Source of the DNA: Streptomyces sp. yr375
GTDB lineage: Bacteria; Actinomycetota; Actinomycetes; Streptomycetales; Streptomycetaceae
Direction: 5' to 3'
Assembly: GCF_900110755.1 (NCBI RefSeq)
Contig: NZ_FOFF01000015.1
Location: forward strand, 96,100-160,099
Length of the DNA: 64,000 nucleotides
Shown here one piece after another: positions 14,744 through 25,355 of the stretch. A program made the position numbers and the translations under genes. Position 1 is the first letter of the stretch; each line of letters opens with the position of its first letter. A model generated the notes under the pieces. That model saw only the letters and a list, made by a program, of their open reading frames with translations, was not told the origin of the DNA and did no database searches.

Positions 14744-16417
14744 ATCGACGCGTCCAGCAGCCCTCCGCTCACCGCACAGTCGACGATCGCGGTAGAGCTG
14801 GCGGGGATCACCAAGCGCTTCCCTGGTGTCGTCGCCAACCACGACATCCACCTCGCCGTCCGCAAGGGCACCGTGCACGCCCTCGTCGGCGAGAACGGCG
14901 CCGGCAAGTCGACGCTGATGAAGATCCTCTACGGCATGCAGAAGCCGGACGAGGGCACCATCGCGATCGACGGCGACCAGGTGACCTTCGCCAGCCCCGC
15001 CGACGCCATCGCGCGCGGCATCGGCATGGTCCACCAGCACTTCATGCTGGCCGACAACCTGACCGTGCTGGAGAACGTGGTGCTGGGCAGCGAGAAGCTG
15101 TACGGCATCGGCGGCAACGCCCGTAAGAAGATCCGGGAGATCTCCGACCGCTACGGGCTCGGTGTGCGCCCCGACGCCCTGGTCGAGGACCTCGGTGTCG
15201 CCGACCGGCAGCGCGTGGAGATCCTCAAGGTCCTCTTCCGCGGCGCGAAGACCCTCATCCTCGACGAGCCGACCGCGGTGCTCGTCCCGCAGGAGGTCGA
15301 CGCGCTGTTCGACAACCTGCGCGAGCTGAAGTCCGAGGGCCTGTCCGTCATCTTCATCTCGCACAAGCTGGGCGAGGTGCTGTCCGTCGCCGACGACATC
15401 ACCGTCATCCGGCGCGGCACGACCGTCGGCACCGCCGTCCCCGCCGAGACGACCCCGCGTCAGCTCGCCGAGATGATGGTCGGCAGCGAGCTGCCCACCC
15501 CGGCGACCGCCGAGTCCACGGTCACCGACCGGCCCGTCATCCAGGTCGCGCACCTCACCGTGTACGCGAGCGGCGGCGCGTCTTTGGGTGTCGAGGCCGA
15601 GCCGGTCGGCCCCGGCTCGATGGTCGAGGCGGCCGGCGAGGTCAAGAAGGCCCTGGACGACGTCGGCTTCACCATCCACGCCGGCGAGATCATGGGCATC
15701 GCGGGCGTCGAGGGCAACGGCCAGACGGAACTGATCGACGCCCTGATCGGCACCAAGAACGCCGACTCCGGCACCATCGCCTTCCTCGGCGAGGACATCA
15801 CCCCCTGGTCCACCCGCAAGCGGCGTGAGTCCGGCGTCGGTTACATCCCCGAGGACCGGCACCGCCAGGGCCTGCTCCTGGAGGCCCCCCTCTGGGAGAA
15901 CCGCATCCTCGGCCATGTCACCGAGGCCCCCAACGCCAAGGGCTTCTGGCTGAACATCAAGGGCGCGCAGGCCGACACCCGCCGGATCGTCGAGGAGTTC
16001 GACGTCCGCACCCCGGGTATCGACGTCACCGCCGCCTCCCTCTCCGGCGGCAACCAGCAGAAGCTGATCGTCGGCCGCGAGATGAGCCACAGCCCGAAGT
16101 TCCTGATCGCCGCCCACCCCACCCGCGGTGTGGACGTCGGCGCGCAGGCCCAGATCTGGGACCGCATCCGCGAGGCCCGCCGCGAGGGCCTGGCCGTGCT
16201 GCTGATCTCCGCCGACCTCGACGAGCTGATCGGCCTGTCGGACACCCTGCGCGTGATCTACAACGGCACGCTGGTCGCGGACGCCGACCCCGCCACCATC
16301 ACCCCGGAGGAGCTCGGCTCCGCCATGACCGGCGCCACGACCGGTCACCTGGAACACGTCGAAGAAGCCGGCGCCGAAGAAGGCACCGAAGCCGGTCCGG
16401 AGGACGAGGCCCGATGA
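14744..16417 (+). CDS. Nucleoside ABC importer ATP-binding protein (NupO type, duplicated ABC)
   Basis: 557 residues with two ABC domains in one chain, as in sugar/nucleoside importer ATPases. Domain 1 has Walker A GENGAGKST near residue 47 and Walker B TLILDEPTAVL. Domain 2 has the degenerate Walker A typical of this family (VEGNGQTEL), the signature LSGGNQQKL and Walker B KFLIAAHPTRGVD, where the usual glutamate is changed. The only start giving a complete first domain is an ATC codon at 14744, 8 bases after a perfect AAGGAG. The first GTG in frame (14873) would cut into the fold. It overlaps the next permease by ATGA. It energises uptake for both BmpA-type receptors. Confidence 0.9.
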   Translation: MDASSSPPLTAQSTIAVELAGITKRFPGVVANHDIHLAVRKGTVHALVGENGAGKSTLMKILYGMQKPDEGTIAIDGDQVTFASPADAIARGIGMVHQHFMLADNLTVLENVVLGSEKLYGIGGNARKKIREISDRYGLGVRPDALVEDLGVADRQRVEILKVLFRGAKTLILDEPTAVLVPQEVDALFDNLRELKSEGLSVIFISHKLGEVLSVADDITVIRRGTTVGTAVPAETTPRQLAEMMVGSELPTPATAESTVTDRPVIQVAHLTVYASGGASLGVEAEPVGPGSMVEAAGEVKKALDDVGFTIHAGEIMGIAGVEGNGQTELIDALIGTKNADSGTIAFLGEDITPWSTRKRRESGVGYIPEDRHRQGLLLEAPLWENRILGHVTEAPNAKGFWLNIKGAQADTRRIVEEFDVRTPGIDVTAASLSGGNQQKLIVGREMSHSPKFLIAAHPTRGVDVGAQAQIWDRIREARREGLAVLLISADLDELIGLSDTLRVIYNGTLVADADPATITPEELGSAMTGATTGHLEHVEEAGAEEGTEAGPEDEAR

Positions 16418-17532
16418 AGAAGTTCGACAGGGAGCGCGTGCTCCTCGCGGTGGCCGGCCCGGTCATCGCGCTCGTCGCGGCGATCCTGCTGACCTCGGTC
16501 GTGCTGATCGCCTCCGGCAAGAGCCCGATCGAGCCGTACACGCTCATGCTGGAGCAGATCGGCTACTCCGACGTCCAGGTCCTGATCGTCAACCAGGCCT
16601 CGATGTACTACGTCGCCGCCCTCGCGGTCGCCATCGGCTTCCGCATGAACCTGTTCAACATCGGCGTCGACGGCCAGTACCGCCTCGCCGCGATGATGAC
16701 CGCCGTCGTCGGCGCGAACATCGCCCTGCCGTCCTTCCTCCAGATCCCGCTGCTGCTCCTGGTCGGCGTCCTCACCGGCGCTTTCTGGGCCGGCATCGCG
16801 GGCGTCCTGAAGGTCACCCGGGGCGTCAGCGAGGTCGTCGCGACGATCATGCTGAACGCGATCGCCACCAGCGTCATCGGCTACCTCACCCTCGACAACA
16901 TCTGGGGCGTGCAGGTCGGCAACAACAACACGACCGGCGTCATGAAGGACTCCGGCTGGGTCCCCGGCATCAACCTCGGCGCGGACGTCGGCGAGATCTA
17001 CGGCCTGGTCTTCCTCGCCGTCGCCCTCGGCATCGTCTACTGGGTCGTCCTCAACCGCACCCGCTTCGGCTTCGACCTGCGCGCCACCGGCGAGTCCGAG
17101 ACCGCCGCCGCGGCCTCCGGCGTCGACGCCAAGAAGATGGTCCTCACCGCCATGCTGATCTCCGGCGGCATCGCGGGCCTGTCCGGCCTGCCCCTGCTGC
17201 TCGGCGACGCCCACACCTACAGCCTGAGCTTCCCCACCGGACTCGGCTTCACCGGCATCACCATCGCCCTGCTCGGCCGCAACAACCCGGTCGGCATCGC
17301 CTTCGCCGCGCTCCTGATCGCCTTCCTCGACAAGGCCTCTCCCGCCCTCGACTACGCCACCCCGGTGGCGTACGAGAAGGAGATCGCCACGATCATGCAG
17401 GGCTTGATCGTCTTCGCGGTCGTCATCTCGTACGAGGCCGTACGCCAGTGGGGGCTGCGCCGCCAGCAGAAGCGCGTCGGCGCGGAGCTCGCCGCCGCCG
17501 CCCAGAACACCAAGAAGGAGGTGACGGTCTGA
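16414..17532 (+). CDS. Nucleoside ABC importer permease 1 (NupP type)
   Basis: 372 residues, about ten membrane segments, BPD_transp_2 family (branched-chain/ribose/nucleoside permeases). VAIGFRMNLFNIGVDGQYRL is the family motif after the second or third helix, and VVATIMLNAI the one before the large periplasmic loop. The ATG overlaps the TGA of the ATPase gene (ATGA), and its own TGA overlaps the ATG of the second permease (TGATG), so all three are translationally coupled. It forms half of the channel for nucleoside entry. Homologues include YufP/NupP of Bacillus and RnsC of streptococci; assignment to nucleosides rather than sugars rests on the Bmp receptors and the salvage genes downstream. 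Confidence 0.92.
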   Translation: MKKFDRERVLLAVAGPVIALVAAILLTSVVLIASGKSPIEPYTLMLEQIGYSDVQVLIVNQASMYYVAALAVAIGFRMNLFNIGVDGQYRLAAMMTAVVGANIALPSFLQIPLLLLVGVLTGAFWAGIAGVLKVTRGVSEVVATIMLNAIATSVIGYLTLDNIWGVQVGNNNTTGVMKDSGWVPGINLGADVGEIYGLVFLAVALGIVYWVVLNRTRFGFDLRATGESETAAAASGVDAKKMVLTAMLISGGIAGLSGLPLLLGDAHTYSLSFPTGLGFTGITIALLGRNNPVGIAFAALLIAFLDKASPALDYATPVAYEKEIATIMQGLIVFAVVISYEAVRQWGLRRQQKRVGAELAAAAQNTKKEVTV

Positions 17533-18794
17533 TGAGCACCACGACCATCGCCAAGCCGAAGGCGAAGCAGCCCGGCAAGGGCGGCCGCCGATTCTCGCTC
17601 CCCGTCCTCCTGCTGATCATCGCCGGCGTCCTGGTCCTGACCTCGGGCGTCCGCCTCATCACCGGCGCCGACGGCATCACCTCCACCGGCCAGATGTCCA
17701 CCGCGCTGCGCCTCGCCGTGCCGATCGGCCTCGCCGGTCTCGGCGGTCTGTGGGCCGAGCGCGCGGGCGTCGTCAACATCGGCCTCGAAGGCATGATGAT
17801 CCTCGGCACCTGGTTCGGCGCCTGGGCCGGCTACCAGTGGGGTCCGTGGACGGGCGTCGTCTTCGGCATCCTCGGCGGCGCGCTCGGCGCGGTCCTGCAC
17901 GCCGTCGCGACCGTCACCTTCAACGTGAACCACATCGTCTCCGGTGTGGCCATCAACATCCTGGCCCTGGGCGTCACCCGCTACCTGTCGAAGTTCACCT
18001 TCGAGAACGCCGCCGGCGGCTCCTCCAAGCAGTCCCCGCCGATCGACTCGCTCGGCACCTTCGACATCCCGGGGCTGTCGAGCTGGCTGGACTCGCTCAA
18101 CGAGAAGCACTGGTTCCTGATCTCCGACATCGCCGGCCTGGTCGGCGGTCTCATCACCGACCTGTCGCCGCTGACCGTCGTCGCCGTCGCCCTCGTCCCG
18201 GCCACCTGGTGGATCCTGTGGCGCACCGCGTTCGGCCTGCGGCTGCGCTCCTGCGGCGAGAACCCGATCGCGGCCGAGTCCCTCGGCGTCAACGTCTACA
18301 AGTACAAGTACATCGCCGTGATCATCAGCGGCGGCTTCGCGGGCCTCGGCGGCGCGTTCCTGTCCATCGTCGCCTCGAACGTGTACCTGGACGGCCAGAC
18401 CGCCGGCCGCGGCTACATCGGCCTCGCCGCGATGATCTTCGGCAACTGGATGCCGGGCGGCCTCGCCCTGGGCGCGGGCCTGTTCGGCTACACCGACAGC
18501 CTCAACCTGCGCGGCGGCACCACCAACGTGCACGCGCTGATCCTGCTGCTGGCGATCCTGCTGGTGTTCGGCGCGGCCTACCTGGCCTGGCAGAAGAAGT
18601 ACGTCCCCGCCGTCATCACCGCGCTGATCTCGGCCCTGATGTTCGTCTGGTACGTCGGCACGGACGAGGTTCCGCGCCAGGTCGTCACGGCCGCGCCGTA
18701 CGTCGTCACCCTGCTGGTGCTGTCGCTGTCCGCGCAGTCCCTGCGGATGCCGAAGGCGGACGGCATGCCCTACCGGAAGGGGCAGGGCAAGTGA
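17532..18794 (+). CDS. Nucleoside ABC importer permease 2 (NupQ type)
   Basis: 420 residues. After a lysine-rich cytoplasmic N-terminus (KPKAKQPGKGGRR) come eight to ten hydrophobic segments. LWAERAGVVNIGLEGMMILG is the hallmark of the second permease of Bmp-type systems. It pairs with the upstream permease to form the channel. Compared with NupQ homologues it has an extra segment between about residues 155 and 215 (SKFTFENAAGGSSKQ onward), probably an extracytoplasmic loop. The stop TGA overlaps the GTG start of the cytidine deaminase gene, so uptake and first-step catabolism share a transcript. Confidence 0.92.
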   Translation: MSTTTIAKPKAKQPGKGGRRFSLPVLLLIIAGVLVLTSGVRLITGADGITSTGQMSTALRLAVPIGLAGLGGLWAERAGVVNIGLEGMMILGTWFGAWAGYQWGPWTGVVFGILGGALGAVLHAVATVTFNVNHIVSGVAINILALGVTRYLSKFTFENAAGGSSKQSPPIDSLGTFDIPGLSSWLDSLNEKHWFLISDIAGLVGGLITDLSPLTVVAVALVPATWWILWRTAFGLRLRSCGENPIAAESLGVNVYKYKYIAVIISGGFAGLGGAFLSIVASNVYLDGQTAGRGYIGLAAMIFGNWMPGGLALGAGLFGYTDSLNLRGGTTNVHALILLLAILLVFGAAYLAWQKKYVPAVITALISALMFVWYVGTDEVPRQVVTAAPYVVTLLVLSLSAQSLRMPKADGMPYRKGQGK

Positions 18795-19204
18795 CCCCGG
18801 CCGCGGCACCGGCCGCCCCGGTCGACTGGGACGCGCTGCGCGAGCTGGCCCGCGAGGCCATGTCCCACGCGTACGCCCCCTACTCGGGCTACCCGGTCGG
18901 GGTCGCGGCCCTGGTGGACGACGGCCGCACGATCTCCGGCTGCAACGTCGAGAACGCCTCCTACGGGCTCGGCCTGTGCGCCGAGTGCGGGCTCGTCTCG
19001 GAGCTGCACCGCACGGGCGGCGGCCGGCTCACCCACTTCACCTGCGTGGACGGCCGGGGCGAGATCCTCGTCCCGTGCGGCCGCTGCCGCCAACTGCTGT
19101 ACGAGTTCGGCGGCCCGGACCTGCTGCTGGAGACCCCGGCCGGGATCCTGCCCCTCTCCGAGATGCTCCCGCAGGCCTTCGGCCCGGACCACCTCACCAA
19201 GTAA
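18791..19204 (+). CDS. cdd: Cytidine deaminase
   Basis: 137 residues. The zinc-site motifs are complete: NVENASYGLGLCAECGLVSE supplies the first Cys and the catalytic Glu, and VPCGRCRQLL the other two Cys, as in the homotetrameric cytidine deaminases. It converts cytidine and deoxycytidine to uridine and deoxyuridine, making them substrates for the phosphorylase encoded next. GTG start overlaps the permease stop by four bases (GTGA). The order permease-cdd-deoA is a functional chain: import, deamination, phosphorolysis. Confidence 0.95.
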   Translation: MTPAAAPAAPVDWDALRELAREAMSHAYAPYSGYPVGVAALVDDGRTISGCNVENASYGLGLCAECGLVSELHRTGGGRLTHFTCVDGRGEILVPCGRCRQLLYEFGGPDLLLETPAGILPLSEMLPQAFGPDHLTK

Positions 19205-19213
19205 CTCCCGCCC

Positions 19214-19240
19214 GGCCCCTCTGACTGGCGCAGAGGGGCC
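19214..19240. terminator. Hairpin between cdd and deoA
   Basis: 10-bp perfect stem GGCCCCTCTG / CAGAGGGGCC with a 7-base loop. It may partly terminate the ABC-cdd transcript or protect its 3' end; a separate deoA signal follows directly. Confidence 0.7.
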
Positions 19241-19249
19241 GCGCACTTT

Positions 19250-19282
19250 ACGCACGTTTTTATGCGCGTTTTTGCGCACGTC
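19250..19282 (+). repeat. Three 12-bp direct repeats upstream of deoA
   Basis: Consecutive units ACGCACGTTTTT, ATGCGCGTTTTT and GCGCACGTCTGA between the hairpin and the deoA ribosome site. The cores (RYGCRCGT) resemble halves of CTACGCGCGTAG, and the T-runs are unusual for this genome. It is a candidate binding array or promoter for deoA; function inferred only. Confidence 0.55.
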
Positions 19283-19294
19283 TGAAGGAAAGGC

Positions 19295-20578
<1,284 letters not shown>

Positions 20579-20614
20579 CCTGCGCTTTCTCTGATTTTCC
20601 CCTCATCAGGGTGA

Positions 20615-20644
20615 ACGGGACCGGTGGCTGGCCGCCGGTCCCGT
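20615..20644. terminator. Terminator after deoA
   Basis: 10-bp perfect stem ACGGGACCGG / CCGGTCCCGT with a 10-base loop, located 37 bases after the deoA stop and 13 bases before the next start codon. Confidence 0.8.
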
Positions 20645-20656
20645 CCGCCTTGTTGG

Positions 20657-21304
20657 ATGGCGATCATGAGCACGCACTTCGGTGACCACGCCCGGACCGG
20701 CGACGAGCGCAACCAGCACAACCAGCGGGACGAGCGGAACTCGTGGGACGAGTGGGACGAAGCGGTCTGGGTCTGGCGCCACACGGTCGTCCCCAAGGGC
20801 TGCCGGGCGGAGATCATCGACGGCCTGGTCTCCGTGACCCCGGTGTCGGCGGGCACCGGCCACGCCATCGCGGAACGCGTGACCCGCTGCCTCTACGAGG
20901 TCATCCCCGACACCTGGGGCGTCTACCAGTGGCTGGCCACCGCCGTCCCGTCCCGCCTGGGCCTCTACGTCCCCGACCTGGTCGTCCTGCCCCGCGCCCC
21001 CGGCACGGGCGCGAACGCCGACGACCACGTACCCGCCGCGGCGGCCCGACTGGTCGTGGAGATCACCTCCAAGGCCACGGCCCACAACGACCGCGTCACC
21101 AAACCCGCCGGCTACGCCCAGGCCGGCGTCCCCCTGTACCTCCTGATCGACGGCCTGGCCCCGGAGGCCCCGAGGATCACCCTGTACGAGTCCCCCGAGG
21201 GCCCCGCCTACCGCGACTCCACCACCCACGCCTTCGGCGACCCGGTCCACCTGCCCGCCCCCTTCACCGTGACCCTGGACACGACGGGCTTCCCGATGAG
21301 TTAG
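20657..21304 (+). CDS. Uma2 (DUF820) family PD-(D/E)XK nuclease-like protein
   Basis: 215 residues from ATG 20657; ATG 20666 with a GGATGG upstream is equally possible. The Uma2 core is complete: RAEIIDGLVSVTPVSAGTGH, LYVPDLVVLPR with the PD dipeptide, VVEITSKAT supplying the ExT/K part of the active site, and VPLYLLIDG. Uma2 proteins look like restriction-endonuclease folds but their biological role is not established. The N-terminus contains an added tract of charged triplets (DERNQHNQRDERNSWDEWDE) built from seven degenerate 9-bp units. It is preceded by the deoA terminator, so independent transcription is likely. Confidence 0.85.
   Translation: MAIMSTHFGDHARTGDERNQHNQRDERNSWDEWDEAVWVWRHTVVPKGCRAEIIDGLVSVTPVSAGTGHAIAERVTRCLYEVIPDTWGVYQWLATAVPSRLGLYVPDLVVLPRAPGTGANADDHVPAAAARLVVEITSKATAHNDRVTKPAGYAQAGVPLYLLIDGLAPEAPRITLYESPEGPAYRDSTTHAFGDPVHLPAPFTVTLDTTGFPMS
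20702..20764. repeat. Degenerate 9-bp tandem repeat in the Uma2 gene
   Basis: Seven in-phase 9-bp units (GACGAGCGC, AACCAGCAC, AACCAGCGG, GACGAGCGG, AACTCGTGG, GACGAGTGG, GACGAAGCG). They encode three-residue repeats of the type Asp/Asn-Glu/Gln-Arg/Trp. Confidence 0.8.
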
Positions 21305-21565
21305 GCCCCCCACCCCGGTCTACCGATCGTGGAAGCGACGACACCCCCCGTACTCGTACTGACCGGCCCCGTCACCCGAACCCGGGTGACAGGGCTGGCG
21401 GACGATGTACGGGCGCTGCTGGAGGGCGGCGCGGCCGGGGTCGTCGTCTGCGATGTCGCCGGGGTCGGGCCGCCGGGGCTGGCGGTCGTCGAACTGGTGG
21501 CGCGGCTCCAGTTGGCCGCCCGCAGGGCCGGGGGACGGATCCGGCTCCGCGCCCCCGAGCCCGCG

Positions 21566-22594
<1,029 letters not shown>

Positions 22595-22746
22595 CGTCCA
22601 CCCACCCCTGTGGCCGTCCTGTCACGCGCCTACGCGCCCAGCACTTCGGAAGCTACCGCAGCCCACTGACAATGGCCCGCCGAGTCGACAAAACCCCAGT
22701 TCAAAGCCCCAGGTCAACGGCGCAAGCCGGAGGGCGCGGGCGGTCC

Positions 22747-23880
22747 TCACACCAACTGCTTCACGGACATCAGCAGATGCCGGTGCGCCCCGGGCAGGTC
22801 CGGGGCGCCCAGCAGCGCCCGCTGCCCCGCGCCCAGCAGCTCCACCCGCAGCCTCGACGCCTCGAAGGAGGCCAGCGCGTCCAGCAGGTACGCCGGGTTG
22901 AACGCCACGGTCACCTCCTCGGCGCCGGTCAGCGAGGCGGGCAGCCGCTGCGTCGCCACGTCGTCGCCGTACCCGGCGCGCAGCACGACCGACTCCGCCG
23001 CCGCCGAGAAGTCCAGCCGCACCGGACTGTTCGCCTCCGCCACCACCGCGACCCGCCGCACCGCCTCCGTCAGCGCCACGCACGCCACCTCGGCGACCGC
23101 CGCCCCGGCCCCGGCCATGTCGAACAGCTTCCCGTACCCCGGCAGCCGCCCGTCCAGCGGCCGTACGACCGACCGCAGCCGCCCGCCCTCGAACCCGATC
23201 GGCCCGCTCCCCGACGCCGGGTCGAGCCCGATCCGCACCTCCCCGCACCGCGCCAGCGACCGGGCCACGTCCAGCAGCCGCCGCGCCGGCACCAGCGCCT
23301 CCACCGCGCCCCCGACCGCCGCCTCCGCCTCCGGTCTCCACGCCAGCCGGCGCACCGCGTACCGGTAGCGGTCCGACGCCGACAGCGTCATCTCCGTACC
23401 GTCCAGGCGCAGTTGGACGCCGGTCAGCACCGGCAGCGTGTCGTCGCGGCCCGCCGCCACCGCGACCTGGGCGACGGCGGTCGCGAACGCCGACGCGTCC
23501 ACCGTGCCGTACGTGTGCGGCGGCGCGGGCGGGGCGGGGTACTCCTCGCGCGGGAGGGTCGACAGGCCGAAGCGGGTGCCGCCCGCCTCGACCGTGAACC
23601 GCGTCCCGTCCAGGGCGCAGCTCACCGGGCCGTCCGGCAGCACCTTGCAGATGTCCAGCAGCCGCCGCCCCAGGACGAGCACCTGCCCCTCGACGCCCAC
23701 CTCCGCGTCGGTCTCGATCCGCGCCGCCGTCTCGAAGTCGAAGCCCGACACGCTCAGCCGCCCGGCCGCCGCGTCCAGCAGCAGCCCGCCCAGGACGGGC
23801 ACGGGCGTACGCGTGGGCAGTGCGCGGGCCGCCCAGCCCACCGCCTCCACGAGGTCGGACCGATCGACCCGGAACTCCAT
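22747..23880 (-). CDS. DNA polymerase III beta subunit (sliding clamp) paralogue
   Basis: 377 residues from the ATG at 23880. The three-fold clamp architecture is visible: MEFRVDRSDLVEAVGWAARA opens domain 1, TYGTVDASAFATAVAQVAVA domain 2 and AEVACVALTEAVRRVAVVAE domain 3. The C-terminus reads HRHLLMSVKQLV, whereas true DnaN ends in a conserved hydrophobic tail (PMRLP/V type). The neighbours (MFS, ECF sigma) are not replication genes, and no dnaA, recF or gyrB is near, so this is an accessory clamp rather than the oriC-linked dnaN. Possible roles are lesion bypass, spore-specific or stress-linked replication; none can be read from the sequence. Confidence 0.88.
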   Translation of the reverse strand: MEFRVDRSDLVEAVGWAARALPTRTPVPVLGGLLLDAAAGRLSVSGFDFETAARIETDAEVGVEGQVLVLGRRLLDICKVLPDGPVSCALDGTRFTVEAGGTRFGLSTLPREEYPAPPAPPHTYGTVDASAFATAVAQVAVAAGRDDTLPVLTGVQLRLDGTEMTLSASDRYRYAVRRLAWRPEAEAAVGGAVEALVPARRLLDVARSLARCGEVRIGLDPASGSGPIGFEGGRLRSVVRPLDGRLPGYGKLFDMAGAGAAVAEVACVALTEAVRRVAVVAEANSPVRLDFSAAAESVVLRAGYGDDVATQRLPASLTGAEEVTVAFNPAYLLDALASFEASRLRVELLGAGQRALLGAPDLPGAHRHLLMSVKQLV

Positions 23881-23988
23881 CCCGAACACCACGAAACCCC
23901 CTGCGCGAACCTGCGGCCAATGTCCACCGACGCTAACGGCGACCACTGACAACCGGCCCTGAGCAGGGGGAATGCGGAGGGGGAACGG

Positions 23989-25293
23989 TCAGGCTGCCGC
24001 CGGCGTCGCGCGGCGGGCCGCCACCCGGGCCGCCCGGGTCCCGAGCACCGTGATCGCCACGACGCCGAGCACCGCCAGGACGCCCACGCCGACCGTGCCG
24101 GCCCAGCCGCCCGCGTGGAAGGCGATCGCGCCGACCGTGGAACCGGTGCTGGAGCCGATGTAGTACGCGGACTGGTAGAGGGCGGAGGCCTGGGCGCGGC
24201 CCGTCGTCGCCGTCTTGCTGACCGCCGACGACGCCACCGCGTGCCCCGCGAAGAAGCCCGCCGTGATCAGGACCAGGCCCAGCAGCACCAGGGCCAGCGA
24301 CTCCGAGAGCGACAGCAGCAGGCCCGTGGCCGTCGTGCCGCCCGCCAGGTACAGCGCGCCGCGCCGCCCCAGCCGGCCGACCAGCCGGCCCGCCGTCGAC
24401 GCCGACACCGTGCCCACCAGGTACACCAGGAAGATCGAGCCGACGATGCCCTGCGGGAGCGAGAAGGGGGCCTCCGTCAGGCGGTAGCCGATGACCGTGT
24501 ACACGCCGCCGAAGACGGTCATGAACAGCGCGCCGATCGCGTACAGCCGCCGCAGCAGCGGGTTGGCGAGGTGGTCGCGGACCGTGCGGGCCAGGACGCG
24601 GGGGGCCAGGGAGCCCGCCCTGAAGTGCTTCGGCGCGGGCAGCAGCAGCCGGAAGGCGACCGCGCAGGCCACCGCCAGCGCGCCGATCACGCCGACCGCG
24701 ACCCGCCAGCCCCACTCCTGCGCGACCCAGCCGGTGATGACCCGGCCGCTCATCCCGCCGACGCTGTTGCCGGCCACGAACAGTCCGATCGCGGTGATCA
24801 GCGCCTTCGGCCGGACCTCCTCCGCGAGATACGCCGTCGCCGACGCCGGAAGCCCGGCCAGCGCAGCGCCCTGCACCGCCCGCAGCAGGACCAGCGTGCC
24901 GAGGGACGGCGCGAAGGGGACCAGCAGCCCGACGGTCACCGCGACCGCCAGCGAGGCCGTCATCACCGTACGGCGGCCGTAGCGCTCGGAGAGGGCGCTC
25001 ATCGGCAGGACGAACAGGGCCAGTCCGCCGGTCGCCGCCGCCACGGTCCAGCTCGCCTCGCTCGCCGCGACCCCGAAGTCGCCGGAGATCAGCGGCAGGA
25101 GCGCCTGTGTGGAGTACAGCAGGGCGAAGGTCGCCACGCCCGCGAGGAAGAGCGCGAAGCTCATCCGGCGGTAGCGGGGATCGCCCGGAGCCATCCGGGT
25201 GTCGGCGGAGGAGACGGCGGAGACGGACGAGACGGCGGAGGCGGAGGTCGCGGCGTCCACGGTGGTGGACGCCCCGGTACTGGCGGGAGACAT
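23989..25293 (-). CDS. MFS transporter (YnfM-like)
   Basis: 434 residues with twelve hydrophobic segments. The loop motif after the second helix is ALSERYGRRTVMTASLAVAV, the standard MFS signature, and a second half-copy appears at RLVGRLGRRGALYLAGG. The best resemblance is to the YnfM/DHA1-like group of drug or metabolite exporters. The N-terminal tail is a serine/alanine/valine tract (SASAVSSVSAVSSAD) encoded by short 9-bp repeats. The gene is divergent from a LysR regulator, with 62 bases between the starts, so the regulator probably controls it. The substrate is not known. Confidence 0.9.
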   Translation of the reverse strand: MSPASTGASTTVDAATSASAVSSVSAVSSADTRMAPGDPRYRRMSFALFLAGVATFALLYSTQALLPLISGDFGVAASEASWTVAAATGGLALFVLPMSALSERYGRRTVMTASLAVAVTVGLLVPFAPSLGTLVLLRAVQGAALAGLPASATAYLAEEVRPKALITAIGLFVAGNSVGGMSGRVITGWVAQEWGWRVAVGVIGALAVACAVAFRLLLPAPKHFRAGSLAPRVLARTVRDHLANPLLRRLYAIGALFMTVFGGVYTVIGYRLTEAPFSLPQGIVGSIFLVYLVGTVSASTAGRLVGRLGRRGALYLAGGTTATGLLLSLSESLALVLLGLVLITAGFFAGHAVASSAVSKTATTGRAQASALYQSAYYIGSSTGSTVGAIAFHAGGWAGTVGVGVLAVLGVVAITVLGTRAARVAARRATPAAA

Positions 25294-25355
25294 GCCTCGA
25301 AACTAGGACGGCCCCGGTCATCCGTCCAATGCATGAACTGGCCATAATCGTTCCC
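25294..25355. promoter_or_regulatory. Divergent MFS/LysR promoter region
   Basis: 62 bases between two ATG starts. They contain an AT-rich partly palindromic stretch, ATGCAT-gaactggcc-ATAAT (25329-25348), the only AT-rich element here. It fits the T-N11-A spacing expected of a LysR-type site. The assignment is inference from position. Confidence 0.45.

Noticed and set aside
14873..16417. GTG 14873 as start of the nucleoside ABC ATPase
   Set aside because: It would delete the first beta strands before Walker A, and a perfect ribosome site lies upstream at 14730.
22747..23880. Main dnaN and an origin of replication
   Set aside because: No dnaA, recF, gyrB or DnaA-box cluster seen; the C-terminal tail is atypical.
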